From: Chloroflexota bacterium
GTDB lineage: Bacteria > Chloroflexota > Dehalococcoidia > JACQUA01
Length of the DNA: 64,000 nucleotides
Reading direction: 5' to 3'
Assembly (NCBI GenBank): GCA_016210565.1
Contig: JACQUA010000222.1
Span: forward strand, 1 to 64,000
Shown one piece after another: positions 7,283 through 15,477 of this stretch (within the stretch, counting starts at the first letter, position 1; each line of letters starts with the position of its first letter). Below the pieces are notes generated by a model. The model was not told where the DNA came from. It worked only from the letters and a program-made list of their open reading frames with translations, and did not search any database. The translations under genes and the position numbers were made by a program.

Positions 7283-8851
7283 TTAGTCCTCGTCATCAGC
7301 GGTGTCCATTTCTTCCAGCGCGGCGGTCATGTCGATGAAGCTCTTCGACACCAGCTCTTTCAGGAAGTGGTTGTCAACAAAGGGAATCCCTGATTTTTTG
7401 TTCAGGGACGAGGCCGCGGCCAGGGCGAGCCGGCTGTGCTCGCGCCGACCCATCCTTTCCAGTAGCCAGGCCTGGCGGCGCAATCTTCTTTCGAGGAGGT
7501 CCATCAGCCTGGGTTTGGCCACTTTGCTGATCGTGCTGCGGACTATGAGGTCATAACGGGCCATCTGTTCCGCTCTGCTCAGGCGGCTGTCCCTGACTGT
7601 ATTTACGGCCACTAAATCGGACAAATCGATGTGGCGGTCATCGAAGCCCCAGCTTGAGAACTCCTTCAGTTCGAGGAGGTCGCCCGCATCCCGCACCAGA
7701 CGGGGATCCAGGACGAGTTCGTTGGAGATGTTTATTGCCACTTCGTCTTTCCACAACCGGGCGGCCTCCGGACCGTCTTGAAGCAGGGGACCCCAGACCT
7801 CGAGTTCCATGGGAAGGTTACGGTGGTTCTTCTTATTCAATGAGATCGCCTCTTCCAGGATGGCCCGGCATTGGGGCAGTTCGATATTTACCCACGAGAC
7901 TGCATCGAATTCCGAGAGGATTCTGTTCCAGTCCTTCACCGGCAACATATCGTCTCCCAGGCAGTCTTTGATGCCCTCATGGTCGTTGAACACCACGGAA
8001 ACCAGCTTCAGCGTGCCGTCAGCTCTTTTGCGCGTCACCATGATGTCCTGGCCCCCGTCGCCGTCTATGGTGGTGACCATCGCCTTATGCAGGGGCAGCG
8101 TCTGGGCCGGTTGTTCGGCCGGAGTCCGGGCCACGGAAGATACGGCCGTCATGGCGAGTTTGGAACAGGCCGTACGGGCTTTGGCCCTTATCTCCGCACG
8201 CGGCGAAACCTGAGAAAGGGTGTTCAGGGCAGGCACGGCTTCGGGACTGCCAAGGATTTCCAGGGCTTCGATGGCAGCCGCCGCTGTGCCCCTGGCGTAC
8301 AGCAGGGGTAACAGCAGCCGGAGGGCTTTTTGACTGCCGGTCATGCCCATCATCCGTATGAACTCAGTCTTCTGGGCGGCAGGCATTTCCTCCAGGGAGC
8401 GGATTGTTCCCTGCAGAAGGGTCTCGTCATCTCCTGCCACGGCGAACAGCTCGTCGATGACTTCCTCGCCCGGCCTGGTCGGGTCAATGATGTTGGGTAT
8501 CTCATCTTGCACGTTTTCTCCCATCTCACCCAGGGCGCCGAGGACGATAACCTTGGTTTTAACCGGCGTAGTGGGGTCGCGGGCGAGCTCCCACAAAGGC
8601 TGCTTGACCGTTTCGCCACCGATCATGGGGAGAAGTTCGCTGGCCAGGGCCTGCCTGGCGGTATTCCCGTGGCGCAGGTGGTCCAGAAGGATGGGCACAG
8701 CCACATCCTTGCCGGAGGCAAGTCGATTTATCAACCCCTTGTCGTCGCGGCTACTCCCCACATCCCCCTTTTCCAGCCTCGTCAGAATGGCCATCGCTTC
8801 CTCTTTGCCGAGAGGCCGCCGGGGTTCGTTAGGGTGCTTTTTCCTGAACAT
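7283..8851 (-). CDS. HEAT-repeat protein of unknown function
   Basis: 522 residues starting at ATG 8851 with AGGAGG 6 nt upstream. Residues ~30-260 show HEAT/PBS-like helical repeats ('VPILLDHLRHGNTARQALASELLPMI', shortened here to its first part 'VPILLDHLRHGN', and 'AAIEALEILGSPEAVPAL'), which form a curved protein-binding scaffold. The C-terminal half is a separate, mostly helical region with 'VAINISNELVLDPRLVRDAG' and an Arg-rich helix 'DLLERRLRRQAWLLERM'. It ends in an acidic tail (EEMDTADDED). No signal peptide, so it is cytosolic. It stands alone between two intergenic repeat blocks. Confidence 0.75.
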   Translation of the reverse strand: MFRKKHPNEPRRPLGKEEAMAILTRLEKGDVGSSRDDKGLINRLASGKDVAVPILLDHLRHGNTARQALASELLPMIGGETVKQPLWELARDPTTPVKTKVIVLGALGEMGENVQDEIPNIIDPTRPGEEVIDELFAVAGDDETLLQGTIRSLEEMPAAQKTEFIRMMGMTGSQKALRLLLPLLYARGTAAAAIEALEILGSPEAVPALNTLSQVSPRAEIRAKARTACSKLAMTAVSSVARTPAEQPAQTLPLHKAMVTTIDGDGGQDIMVTRKRADGTLKLVSVVFNDHEGIKDCLGDDMLPVKDWNRILSEFDAVSWVNIELPQCRAILEEAISLNKKNHRNLPMELEVWGPLLQDGPEAARLWKDEVAINISNELVLDPRLVRDAGDLLELKEFSSWGFDDRHIDLSDLVAVNTVRDSRLSRAEQMARYDLIVRSTISKVAKPRLMDLLERRLRRQAWLLERMGRREHSRLALAAASSLNKKSGIPFVDNHFLKELVSKSFIDMTAALEEMDTADDED

Positions 8852-8904
8852 TGGTGTCCTCCTGGAATCAACCAATGATACTCCGATAAGTGCGCCGGGG
8901 CAAG

Positions 8905-9085
8905 CAGGAGTCAATCGTAGCGACACCCCTTGCGGGTGTCGTTATGGCGGACAACCAAGCAACGACAGGGACAAGCCCTGTCGCTACCGAATCCCATGAT
9001 GGATTCCCGCCTTCGCGGGAATGACGGCTGGCAGTCCTTCCAGGTCTCGATCCCGTCGCCTCGAGACAAGGGGTGTCGCTACGGG
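8905..9085. repeat. Composite of three palindromic repeat families
   Basis: In order: gtagcgacaccccttgcggg-type hairpin (about 8917-8940), acgacaggg..ccctgtcg hairpin (about 8960-8985), the dRS3-like gattcccgccttcgcgggaa element (9001-9026), and an inverted end ggggtgtcgctac near 9068-9080. The outer ends (gtagcgacaccc / gggtgtcgctac) are inverted, so the block may move as one unit. Confidence 0.7.
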
Positions 9086-9088
9086 GAG

Positions 9089-10165
9089 TCAGAGGATGGA
9101 AAATAGCAGCCCTCCGATCACCCCCAAGGCGGCCACGAAGGCTCCCAGATACGTGGCCAACCTGTAGGACCTGAATACCCTGCCCAGGACCCACAGGGAG
9201 GGAAGGCTGACTGCGGGAAGGGTGATTAGCAGCGCCGTTGCCGGCCCGGTCCCCATTCCGTGGCCGACGAACTCCTTCACCCAGACGACTTCGGAGAAAG
9301 TAGGGATCATGAGCACCGTTCCCACAGCCGAAGCCAGTACCGTGGGCAGGAAGCCATCGCCGAAGTTTCGAGCGATCATGTCAAAAGGGACCAGGGTCTT
9401 GAAGACGCTGACCACGAAGATGCCGAGCACCAGGAGAGGGACAACGTTGCGGGCGATCTCCCGGCTATAGCGCATCCAGTTGACCGGCGTCGCTGCCGGC
9501 GTCGCGGCTGTGCCGGTCGCTCGCGCGGAGACGGTGGGCTGCGGGGGGGCCAGGCGGGAAACCAGGTATGTCACCAGCACGGCGGCGGCCACCCCCAGCA
9601 CCAGCCGCGCCAGGGCCAGCTTCAACGGCAGTAACTCGAAAGCCAGGATCAGGACCACGATGTTCAACGCCGGGGAGGCGACGAAGAAGGCCAGCGAGGG
9701 ACCCAGCCCGGCGCCGGCCTTCTTGAATCCGGCCACCGTGCCGGCGGCGCAGCACGTGCAGAACATGTTGGGAAGTCCCAGGACGGCGCCGGCGAAATGC
9801 TCGCGCAGCCCGTTGCCTTTCAGCCAGCGGTTGATGGCCGCAGGCAGGAAGGCCGCAATAGCCCCGGCGATAAACAGGCCCAGAAAGGTGGTGAACCAGA
9901 CGGTGTTGAGGTAGTCCAGGGTCTGGTAGAAAGGCGACAGCCAGACGGGCGCTGTCTGGAAGTCAAACGTCACTGGAAACCTGGTGCCCAGGGGGCTGAC
10001 GTTCATGCCGAACCTTTTCAGGAGGGACAGAATACGGTACTGGAAGAGCAGCCCGAAAAGGACCGTGAAAACGAGGATGGGAAACCACAAGCTTCTGCCG
10101 GCGTGTCTCATTGTCTCATTACCGCTTTTGTCCCATTCTGTGTGCGAGGTGCTATGTGCGTCCAT
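9089..10165 (-). CDS. Membrane permease, ArsP/YraQ (DUF318) family
   Basis: 358 residues (340 if it starts at ATG 10111) with about eight membrane helices, a first at residues ~25-45. The cysteine cluster 'NMFCTCCAAGTVAGFKKAG' and the internal echo 'FSEVVWVKEFVGHGMGTGP' fit the two-fold repeated architecture of ArsP/YraQ permeases, some of which export organoarsenicals via cysteines. The substrate here is uncertain. The first ATG overlaps the stop of the decayed dehydratase subunit (TGATG), so the two were probably cotranscribed. Confidence 0.8.
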   Translation of the reverse strand: MDAHSTSHTEWDKSGNETMRHAGRSLWFPILVFTVLFGLLFQYRILSLLKRFGMNVSPLGTRFPVTFDFQTAPVWLSPFYQTLDYLNTVWFTTFLGLFIAGAIAAFLPAAINRWLKGNGLREHFAGAVLGLPNMFCTCCAAGTVAGFKKAGAGLGPSLAFFVASPALNIVVLILAFELLPLKLALARLVLGVAAAVLVTYLVSRLAPPQPTVSARATGTAATPAATPVNWMRYSREIARNVVPLLVLGIFVVSVFKTLVPFDMIARNFGDGFLPTVLASAVGTVLMIPTFSEVVWVKEFVGHGMGTGPATALLITLPAVSLPSLWVLGRVFRSYRLATYLGAFVAALGVIGGLLFSIL

Positions 10166-10743
10166 CAGGCCCCTCCCCCGCAGGCTGAAGACCTGCGGCT
10201 ACAGTTATCCGTCATCATCTCCAGGAAGGCCTCGATCCTGGTGAGCAGTTGGCCGCTGTCATCCCAGTAGTCGCTTTCGATACACAGCAAAGGGATGCCT
10301 TTCTTCCCCAGGTGGTCTCTCCGACGATGAGGTGGCTGCTCTGGACATAGGGGCAGAGGCGTCCGAGCTTGAATCCGAAGGAGGACTTGATGAGCGGGCA
10401 GGTTTTGGGGGGGCAGGACGTCCTCGGCGAACGGCGCCGAGAACTGAGCGCCGGCGCATAGTCCCACAGGGATGGCCCCTGCCGCCAGGGTTATCTCGTC
10501 GGGGACGAAGACGCAGTGGGTCGCCACCACCTTGCCGCCGTTCCTGGCGTGCTCCCGGAGCTCGTGGACCCTGATTCCGTGGATGTCACCCACCACGAAG
10601 TCATAGAACCCCATCCCCTGCGGGCGGTCCTTCTGAGACAGGTAGATTTCGTTGTAGACCGGACCGAGGGGCGTCAGCAGGCGGTCATGCCTCTCCATGT
10701 CGATCCCGAGCTCGGCCCACGTTTCTCTGTAACCGGTGGTCAC
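10165..10743 (-). pseudogene. Remnant of a 2-hydroxyacyl-CoA dehydratase (HgdB/BcrC-like) subunit
   Basis: The N-terminal ~115 codons match the family ('VHELREHARNGGKVVATHC', 'VFVPDEITLAAGAIPVGLCA', 'GAQFSAPFAEDVLP'). A single extra C in a run of seven (10415-10421, read on the minus strand) then shifts the frame; with six C the sequence continues as family-like 'PPKTCPLIKSSFGFKLGRLC PYV' (two adjoining pieces) up to 'VGETT'. It then jumps to the family C-terminus 'KKGIPLLCIESDYWDD' and 'GQLLTRIEAFLEM'. Roughly half of a normal ~400-residue subunit, including the cysteines of the middle region, is missing. The last codons are read from a palindromic repeat. GTG start with AGGAG. Confidence 0.8.
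10170..10205. repeat. Palindromic repeat (CGCAGGTCTTCAGCCTGCG family)
   Basis: Stem 'cgcaggctgaagacctgcg' with flanking gggg and gctac. Other copies lie at 15268-15345, 35200-35225, 53770-53900 and 61711-61820. Here it supplies the end of the decayed dehydratase frame. Confidence 0.75.
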
Positions 10744-11401
10744 GGATTTGCTCTCCTTCGCGGAAATAAAAAAGCGATGGCAACTAGCTTCCAGAAGCTC
10801 GTCACCATCGCCTTATACGGCGCTGAAAGGAAACCGGGGTATTACGACCGGCTACATGAGCGCGGCGACTCCTTCGAAACGGAAGCTTCTGGAGCAAATG
10901 ACTGGTGCAGGACCTGCATCAACCCGATGCGGGCTCAAGCTCAGACACGTTGTGGCTGGTTGGACCAGTTCATTGCTCTCACCTCCTTAAGGGAAAATTC
11001 CAAAAGCCAAATTCCAGTGGTTAGCAACCCTCCCCCTTTGGAAAAGGGGGACCGAGGGGGATTTGCAAGGGTCCCCCTGTGTCCCCTTTTCGCGAACGGG
11101 AGAACGACCGACTTGTATTGTAGCATGGTCGCCGGCCCGGCGCACTGGCTGGCGGAAATGTCACGGAAATGTTATTTTTATTGCGGCGGTGATTTGGTAT
11201 CATTAGACTTATCCTAGGGAAGGGGGGCGCCGACGGACGGGGGAGCGGAATGGTTTTCAAGGGATTCTGTAACCGGAAGGCGCAATGGCCGTTTATAAGG
11301 GCGGATGGCTGAAAGGGACTGCGAAAGGGCTGGCGGAGGGGTGGGTTGCGGACCGCGACCGGTGAACACGGTACGACCTGCGAACAAAGAGGAGGAACAA
11401 T
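10744..11401. other. Gene-free stretch with decayed DNA and a repeat
   Basis: No protein family recognised. On the minus strand AAGGAGGTGAGAGCA precedes an ATG near 10972, but the frame stops after 10 codons, which suggests a second decayed gene upstream of the dehydratase remnant. A repeat with paired CCCCCTTT/AAAGGGGG segments lies at about 11030-11100. An AT-rich patch at 11170-11215 (TTGCGG - 17 nt - TAGACT at 11181-11209) may be the promoter of the next lipoprotein gene. Confidence 0.5.
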
Positions 11402-12742
11402 ATGCATCGGATAGCAATAAGCTTCTTGCTGGCGGCTTTCCTGGTCTGGCTCAGCGCCTGCGAGGCGCCGAGGGCGACTCCGGCGGTGACGCTGAAGCCC
11501 ACCGCCCCGCCGGCGACGGCCAGTCCGGCCCCGGCGACAAAATCCGCGGAGACCCCTGGGGCAGGGGCGCGGCCGACCACACCCCCGTCCCTGCCTACTG
11601 CTGCTCCCACACCTTCGCCGGCGCCCAAGCCGTCCCCGAAACCCGCGACGCCGGCGCCGACGGTTGGGGCGGAGCCCGGACCCGAACCCGCGGCGACAAC
11701 CCGGCCGCCCCCGCCCGCGCCGCCGGCGCCATCGTTCTTAAAAAAGGGCGAGACGCTGCCGGCTGTGGCCGCGAAGTCCGGGCGGCGCAGTCTGGACTTT
11801 ACTTTCCTCTGGTGGAACGCCGGCGACCGGGCCGTGTCGCCGGTCCTGGGCAGAAACTACACGTTCGTAGCCCGGCCGGGCATGAAATTCATTATCGTCA
11901 GCTACAGGTTCAAAAACGCCTTCAATGTTGAAGAGGAGACGCCGGACATAAATGCCGGGACGATGCTGACTCTACCCAGAGGATACGCCTACGAGCTGTG
12001 GATGACACCCTCGCCATCAGACGCGCTTTACCGTGTGCATGAGTCCCTTCCGGGTGAGGTTGCCGTGCTGGGCGCGACAACCGGGGGGAGTGTGAAGCTG
12101 TTGCCCGGCCAGACGGCAGATGGTCGAGTGATATTCGAGATGCCCGCGGAAATGTCGCCGGTCGAGGCGTCCCTTTCCAGGATACCGGAGCGGATAACCT
12201 TTGTTGACCAATCCGTGTCCCAGACTGTGCCGGCCACCCCTGCCCCTGGCCCATCAGCCGCCTATTTGAAGAAGGGCGAGACCCTGGGGGCGGTGGCAGC
12301 CAGGTCCGGGAGGCCGGGTCTGAGGTTCACCTTCCTGTGGTGGAGCGTCACCGACCGGGCCGTGGCGTTTTCTCAGGGGGCGAACTACACCTACGTGGCC
12401 CGGCCGGGCATGAAATTCATCATTGTAAACTACAGGTTTACCAATGTTTCCGGTGCGGAGGAGGACACGCCCGATGTTAATGCTGGGAAGATTGTCACTC
12501 AGCCCCGGGGATTTAGCTACCAACTATGGCTGCCCCCTCCGGCGGCGGAGGCTCAATCGTACCGTGTGCAGCCCGCCTTTCCGCGGGAAGTGGTCGAGTT
12601 GGGCGCCAGCAGCGGGGGCGGTGTGCGGCTGAAGCCGGAGCAGTCCGCGGACGGCCGCGCCGCCTTCGAAATACCGGCGGAAATGGTCCCCACGGAGGTT
12701 TCCCTCGGCGGCATACCGGCGCCGATCCTTCTGACGGAATGA
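11402..12742 (+). CDS. Lipoprotein with a Pro/Thr/Ala linker and two tandem homologous domains
   Basis: 446 residues. The signal peptide ends in the lipobox 'WLSAC' (Cys20), so the mature protein is membrane-anchored outside the cytoplasm. Residues ~21-110 are an extended Pro/Ala/Thr linker. Two ~140-residue domains follow: each opens 'LKKGETL.AVAA.SGR' and contains 'VARPGMKFIIV.YRF.N' and 'DGR..FE.PAEM'. They are diverged duplicates, of an immunoglobulin-like type similar to DUF4352 proteins. ATG with GAGGAGG 6-7 nt upstream. Function unknown; a cell-surface scaffold or ligand-binding protein is plausible. Confidence 0.8.
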   Translation: MHRIAISFLLAAFLVWLSACEAPRATPAVTLKPTAPPATASPAPATKSAETPGAGARPTTPPSLPTAAPTPSPAPKPSPKPATPAPTVGAEPGPEPAATTRPPPPAPPAPSFLKKGETLPAVAAKSGRRSLDFTFLWWNAGDRAVSPVLGRNYTFVARPGMKFIIVSYRFKNAFNVEEETPDINAGTMLTLPRGYAYELWMTPSPSDALYRVHESLPGEVAVLGATTGGSVKLLPGQTADGRVIFEMPAEMSPVEASLSRIPERITFVDQSVSQTVPATPAPGPSAAYLKKGETLGAVAARSGRPGLRFTFLWWSVTDRAVAFSQGANYTYVARPGMKFIIVNYRFTNVSGAEEDTPDVNAGKIVTQPRGFSYQLWLPPPAAEAQSYRVQPAFPREVVELGASSGGGVRLKPEQSADGRAAFEIPAEMVPTEVSLGGIPAPILLTE

Positions 12743-12817
12743 CGAATGACCGCCGGTCACCACGCCGGCAGCGCGGGCATCTTGCCCGCGCGCCGGACGC
12801 CCGGTGCACACTCCAGG
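12743..12817. repeat. Palindromic repeat after the lipoprotein gene
   Basis: Hairpin 'gcgcgggcatcttgcccgcgc' at about 12769-12790. It may act as a transcription end, but no T-tract follows. Confidence 0.5.
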
Positions 12818-13370
12818 TCAGGTCAAACGCCGCGCTGCCCTGACAATCGCCGCGGTAGGATAGCCCCGGACGGTCGTGGCCCGCCCCGAGTTATCGCTAA
12901 CTACGAAGGTGTCTCCGACGATTTCGTAGTGGGCGTTCCATTCCACTCCACAGCGAACTTTGTGGCTTCTTCGATGATTGTGAAAGGCTGTTTGTCGCCG
13001 TCTCGCGCCAGGCGCAGGGCAAGCATATCTTCGGGGTCGAGCATCCAGGCGTCACCGGTATCGGTAGAGAAGAAGATTAATACGAACGCACTAAATGCAG
13101 CCGTATCAGGCTGTCATTGCGGGCGAAGCGAAGCAATCTCCCGGCCTGTTCAGCCATCTGGGGGATTGCTTCGTCATCCCGACAAGTCGGGATTCCTCGC
13201 AATGACGGGTTATTCTGCAACATTTCTTGCCTTTGTATTAGTTCGCCAAGGCTGACCACGCGGCAATCGAAGTTCCGAGCCATGCCCACAATGCTGATTT
13301 CATCTTGCTTGAGCGTTCGCCGTTGGGACCGTGGGGCCTTTGGCTTTCTGGATTTCTTGCTTCTTGCCAT
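12818..13370 (-). pseudogene. Hypothetical gene broken by a palindromic element and a 5-bp duplication
   Basis: Three collinear coding pieces lie on the minus strand. Piece 1 (from ATG 13370) begins 'MARSKKSRKPK' and ends near 'VVSLGELIQRQEML'. A 94-bp inverted-repeat element (13113-13206) follows. Piece 2, in another frame, reads 'FVLIFFSTDTGDAWMLDPED' and continues to 'TKFAVEWN'. At 12936-12945 TGGAA is duplicated, shifting the frame to piece 3, 'NAHYEIVGDTFVVSDNSGR' to the stop at 12818. Removing the element and one TGGAA would restore one protein of about 150 residues. Its family is not recognised; the middle block has the look of a small conserved cytosolic protein. Confidence 0.75.
13113..13206. 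repeat. 94-bp inverted-repeat element inserted in a gene
   Basis: The ends GTCATTGCG / CGCAATGAC are inverted, with inner inverted segments GCGAAGCAATC / GATTGCTTCG and a gacaagtcgggat-type hairpin. This matches a widespread class of short intergenic bacterial repeats. It separates two frames of the pseudogene at 12818-13370. Confidence 0.85.
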
Positions 13371-13501
13371 TTTGGTCCGGTATGCCTTTCTCGCGAGACC
13401 AGAAACCACCGGTGTCGCCCCGATGTATCGGGGTGTGGGCTGGACATTCCGTCGCCCCGGCTGGTTTGGGTCGACCACTTCTGAAACCCTCGGAAAACGC
13501 T

Positions 13502-13530
13502 TTCACATCGTGGCCGAATATCTGTATAAT
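13502..13530 (+). promoter_or_regulatory. Promoter of the nitroreductase gene
   Basis: TTCACA - 17 nt - TATAAT; transcription would start about 26 nt before the ATG. The leader has a purine-rich ribosome-binding site. Confidence 0.75.
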
Positions 13531-13562
13531 ACAGAAAAATTCAAAAGAAAGAAAGGGATGGC

Positions 13563-14123
13563 ATGGAAGCTCTAAAAGTCATGCAGCGGCGGGCTAGCCT
13601 CAAGTCATGTCTATCGGACAGGGAGATCAATAAGGGGGACCTCATCCAGATTCTGGAAGCGGCGAGGGCGGCCCCCTCCGGGCGGAACAACCAGCCGACC
13701 CGGTTTGTGGTAGTGGATGACAAGGCGATTATCCAGAGACTGGCTGCGGAGTCCTTCAGCCGGGGGAATGCCATCGCTGGCGAGGCGCCGGTCCTGATAT
13801 TCATCTGCGCCAATCCCAAGGATTCGACCGACCGTGGCGGTGAGAGCCATTTCCAGTTTGACGCCGGCCTGGCCACGGAGAACCTGCTCCTGGCGGCCAC
13901 CGACCTGGGGCTGGCGACCAATATCATGACCGGGTTCAAAGAGGCCGAAGCCAAGAAGATTCTGGGCATACCGGAAGAGGTGAGGGTCATTGCGGCCACC
14001 CCTCTGGCCTGTCCCAAGCCTAGTTCTTATGACGAAGCGGCCAAAGGGCGGCTGGCCGAGCGGACACGCAAAAGCCTCGCGGAGATTGCTTTCCGCAATT
14101 CTTGGGGAAATCCGGTAGGATAA
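13563..14123 (+). CDS. Nitroreductase-family flavoprotein
   Basis: 186 residues. It opens with the nitroreductase FMN-binding helix ('MQRRASLKSCLSDREI'), then 'EAARAAPSGRNNQPTRFVVV', the usual 'A..APS..N.QP' motif contacting FMN. It then has 'DAGLATENLLLAATDLGLA' (dimer-interface helix) and 'ILGIPEEVRVIAATPLACP'. These are homodimeric FMN enzymes using NAD(P)H; the substrate cannot be told. The ATG has AAAGGG upstream and a strong promoter (13502-13530). The gene is monocistronic. Confidence 0.85.
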   Translation: MEALKVMQRRASLKSCLSDREINKGDLIQILEAARAAPSGRNNQPTRFVVVDDKAIIQRLAAESFSRGNAIAGEAPVLIFICANPKDSTDRGGESHFQFDAGLATENLLLAATDLGLATNIMTGFKEAEAKKILGIPEEVRVIAATPLACPKPSSYDEAAKGRLAERTRKSLAEIAFRNSWGNPVG

Positions 14124-14136
14124 ACAGCCGATAGCC

Positions 14137-14303
14137 GTAGGGTGGGTTAAGCGCAGATGGGTCGTCTGGGGGGGGGAGCGGGTGCGCGAACCCACCGAAT
14201 CCCGGCGTCAATGGGACATTCCGTTAACACCGGTCTGGTTCTGGTGGGTTCGCGCAGCCTCATCCCCGACCCAGCATCCGCCGCTGCGCTTAACCCACCC
14301 TAC
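14137..14303. repeat. 167-bp MITE-like element with 20-bp inverted ends
   Basis: Perfect 20-bp inverted termini: GTAGGGTGGGTTAAGCGCAG (14137-14156) and its complement (14284-14303). A nested inverted pair lies inside: GCGCGAACCCACC (14184-14196) / GGTGGGTTCGCGC (14243-14255). No coding capacity. Confidence 0.85.
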
Positions 14304-14325
14304 ACAAGCTGAGAGGAGTGAAACA

Positions 14326-14700
14326 TTGGACTTCTATTTCGACCACGTGCATCTCTATGCCCCTGATTTGCGAAAAACGGCAGCCTGGTACCAGGAAAAA
14401 CTGGGCGCCAGGCTGGTCAAGGAGACGAAGAATCCCAGGATGGCCATGCTGCACCTGGACCTGAACGGCGCTCGGATCATCATCGCCGGCCCGGCGCAGA
14501 GGCCGGGGCCTGGACCGGGCGAGCCGTACGCGGGTCTGGAGCATTTCGGTCTGAGGGTGGCGAACATGGAGGCGGCTATCAAGGAGCTGAAAGACAAGGG
14601 GGTGCGGTTCCTCCAGGAACTGACGGTGACCCCTTCCGGTGATAAGATCGCCTTTATGGAAGCGCCGGACCAGACGCGGATAGAGCTGACGGAACGGTAA
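14326..14700 (+). CDS. VOC (glyoxalase/dioxygenase) superfamily protein
   Basis: 124 residues from a TTG start with AGGAG 7 nt upstream; the longer open frame upstream lies in a repeat and is rejected. Two beta-alpha-beta-beta-beta halves are visible: 'FDHVHLYAPDLRKTAAWYQE' starts the first and 'LEHFGLRVANMEAAIKELKD' the second. Candidate metal ligands are His8-type in 'DHVHLY', His in 'LEHFGL', and Glu in the final 'TRIELTER'. Such proteins bind a divalent metal and act as lyases, epimerases, dioxygenases or antibiotic-binding proteins; the reaction here is unknown. Confidence 0.85.
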   Translation: MDFYFDHVHLYAPDLRKTAAWYQEKLGARLVKETKNPRMAMLHLDLNGARIIIAGPAQRPGPGPGEPYAGLEHFGLRVANMEAAIKELKDKGVRFLQELTVTPSGDKIAFMEAPDQTRIELTER

Positions 14701-14826
14701 GAATAGTCGGCAGTCGATAGTCGATAGTCGGCAGTGTGAACGGTCTGAGCAGTCTAAGCAGTCTGAGCAGTCGAGCAGTCGAGCAGTCAAGGGGGGGGAC
14801 TGGCTACTGGCTACTCGCTACTCGTT
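14701..14826. repeat. Quasi-tandem short repeats (GTCGATA, AGCAGTC)
   Basis: Runs of GTCGATAGTCGATAGTCGGCAGT and of (TG)AGCAGTC units, then 'actggctactggctactcgctactcg'. They share no unit with the GCAGATT runs but have the same architecture. Confidence 0.7.
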
Positions 14827-14844
14827 GCTGACTGAGGAGGGAAA

Positions 14845-15270
14845 ATGCCTAGAAAGATCATTCGACCGAAGGAGCTATGGCAGACCAATCTTCCTTATTC
14901 CTACGGGACCATCGTTAAGGGAGGCGCCCTCATTTTCCTGGCGGGGGCCATCGCCGTAGACAAGAATGGCAACACCGTTGGGAAGGGAGACATGAAGGCT
15001 CAGATACGGCAGGTGGTGGAAAACATCAGGATCGCCCTGAAGGAAGCCGGAGCGACGCTGAAAGATGTGGTAAACATGCGGATTTACACTCCGGATGTGG
15101 ACGGCATTCTGAAGTTGAAGGACTGGCGCTGCGAGAATTTTCCGGAACTCTGGGGAAGTTCGGCGAGCAGCCAGGAGGCGCCCTCCTCCACCCTGGTGGG
15201 CGTGACCAAGCTCGGCTACGACGGCGGCCTGGTGGAAATCGAGGTGGTGGCCCATCTGCCGGGGTTGTAG
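14845..15270 (+). CDS. RidA/YjgF-family protein
   Basis: 141 residues with GAGGAGG upstream of ATG. It follows the RidA fold order: 'YSYGTIVKGGALIFLAGAIA' (strand pair), 'MKAQIRQVVENIRIALKEAG' (helix), 'VVNMRIYTPDVD', and 'SSTLVGVTKLGYDGGLVEIE'. RidA proteins hydrolyse reactive enamines and imines from PLP enzymes; the catalytic Arg of true RidA normally sits in 'ARxxV' near the C-terminal part and is not obvious here, so a non-RidA subfamily is likely. The stop codon is part of a 46-bp unit duplicated just downstream. Confidence 0.85.
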   Translation: MPRKIIRPKELWQTNLPYSYGTIVKGGALIFLAGAIAVDKNGNTVGKGDMKAQIRQVVENIRIALKEAGATLKDVVNMRIYTPDVDGILKLKDWRCENFPELWGSSASSQEAPSSTLVGVTKLGYDGGLVEIEVVAHLPGL

Positions 15271-15347
15271 TCGCAGGTCTTCAGCCTGCGGGGGTGGCGC
15301 ACTGCCGGGGTTGTAGTCGCAGGTCTTCAGCCTGCGGGGGTGGCGCA
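15256..15347 (+). repeat. 46-bp tandem duplication covering the RidA stop codon and a palindrome
   Basis: Two consecutive copies, period 46. The unit starts ctgccggggttgtag (the last codons and stop of the RidA gene) and contains the cgcaggtcttcagcctgcg palindrome. The duplication therefore copied gene end plus repeat together. Confidence 0.85.
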
Positions 15348-15355
15348 CGTCAGTC

Positions 15356-15475
15356 AATAGTCGGTAGTCGGCAGCAAAGGGTCTGTCGGGTTCATAAGGT
15401 GCATAAGGTTTGTAAGGTCGAGATAGCTGACCCCAGACCCCATACCTCAGACTCTAGACTCTAGACTCCAGACTG
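15356..15475. repeat. Quasi-tandem GACTCTA and related units
   Basis: cataaggtgcataaggtttgtaaggt and gactctagactctagactccagact lie between convergent genes. Nothing else is seen. Confidence 0.6.
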
Positions 15476-15477
15476 CT

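Noticed and set aside
11305-11931. Plus-strand frame overlapping the lipoprotein gene
   Set aside because: It lacks a signal, domain or ribosome site, while the other frame has lipobox, linker and duplicated domains.
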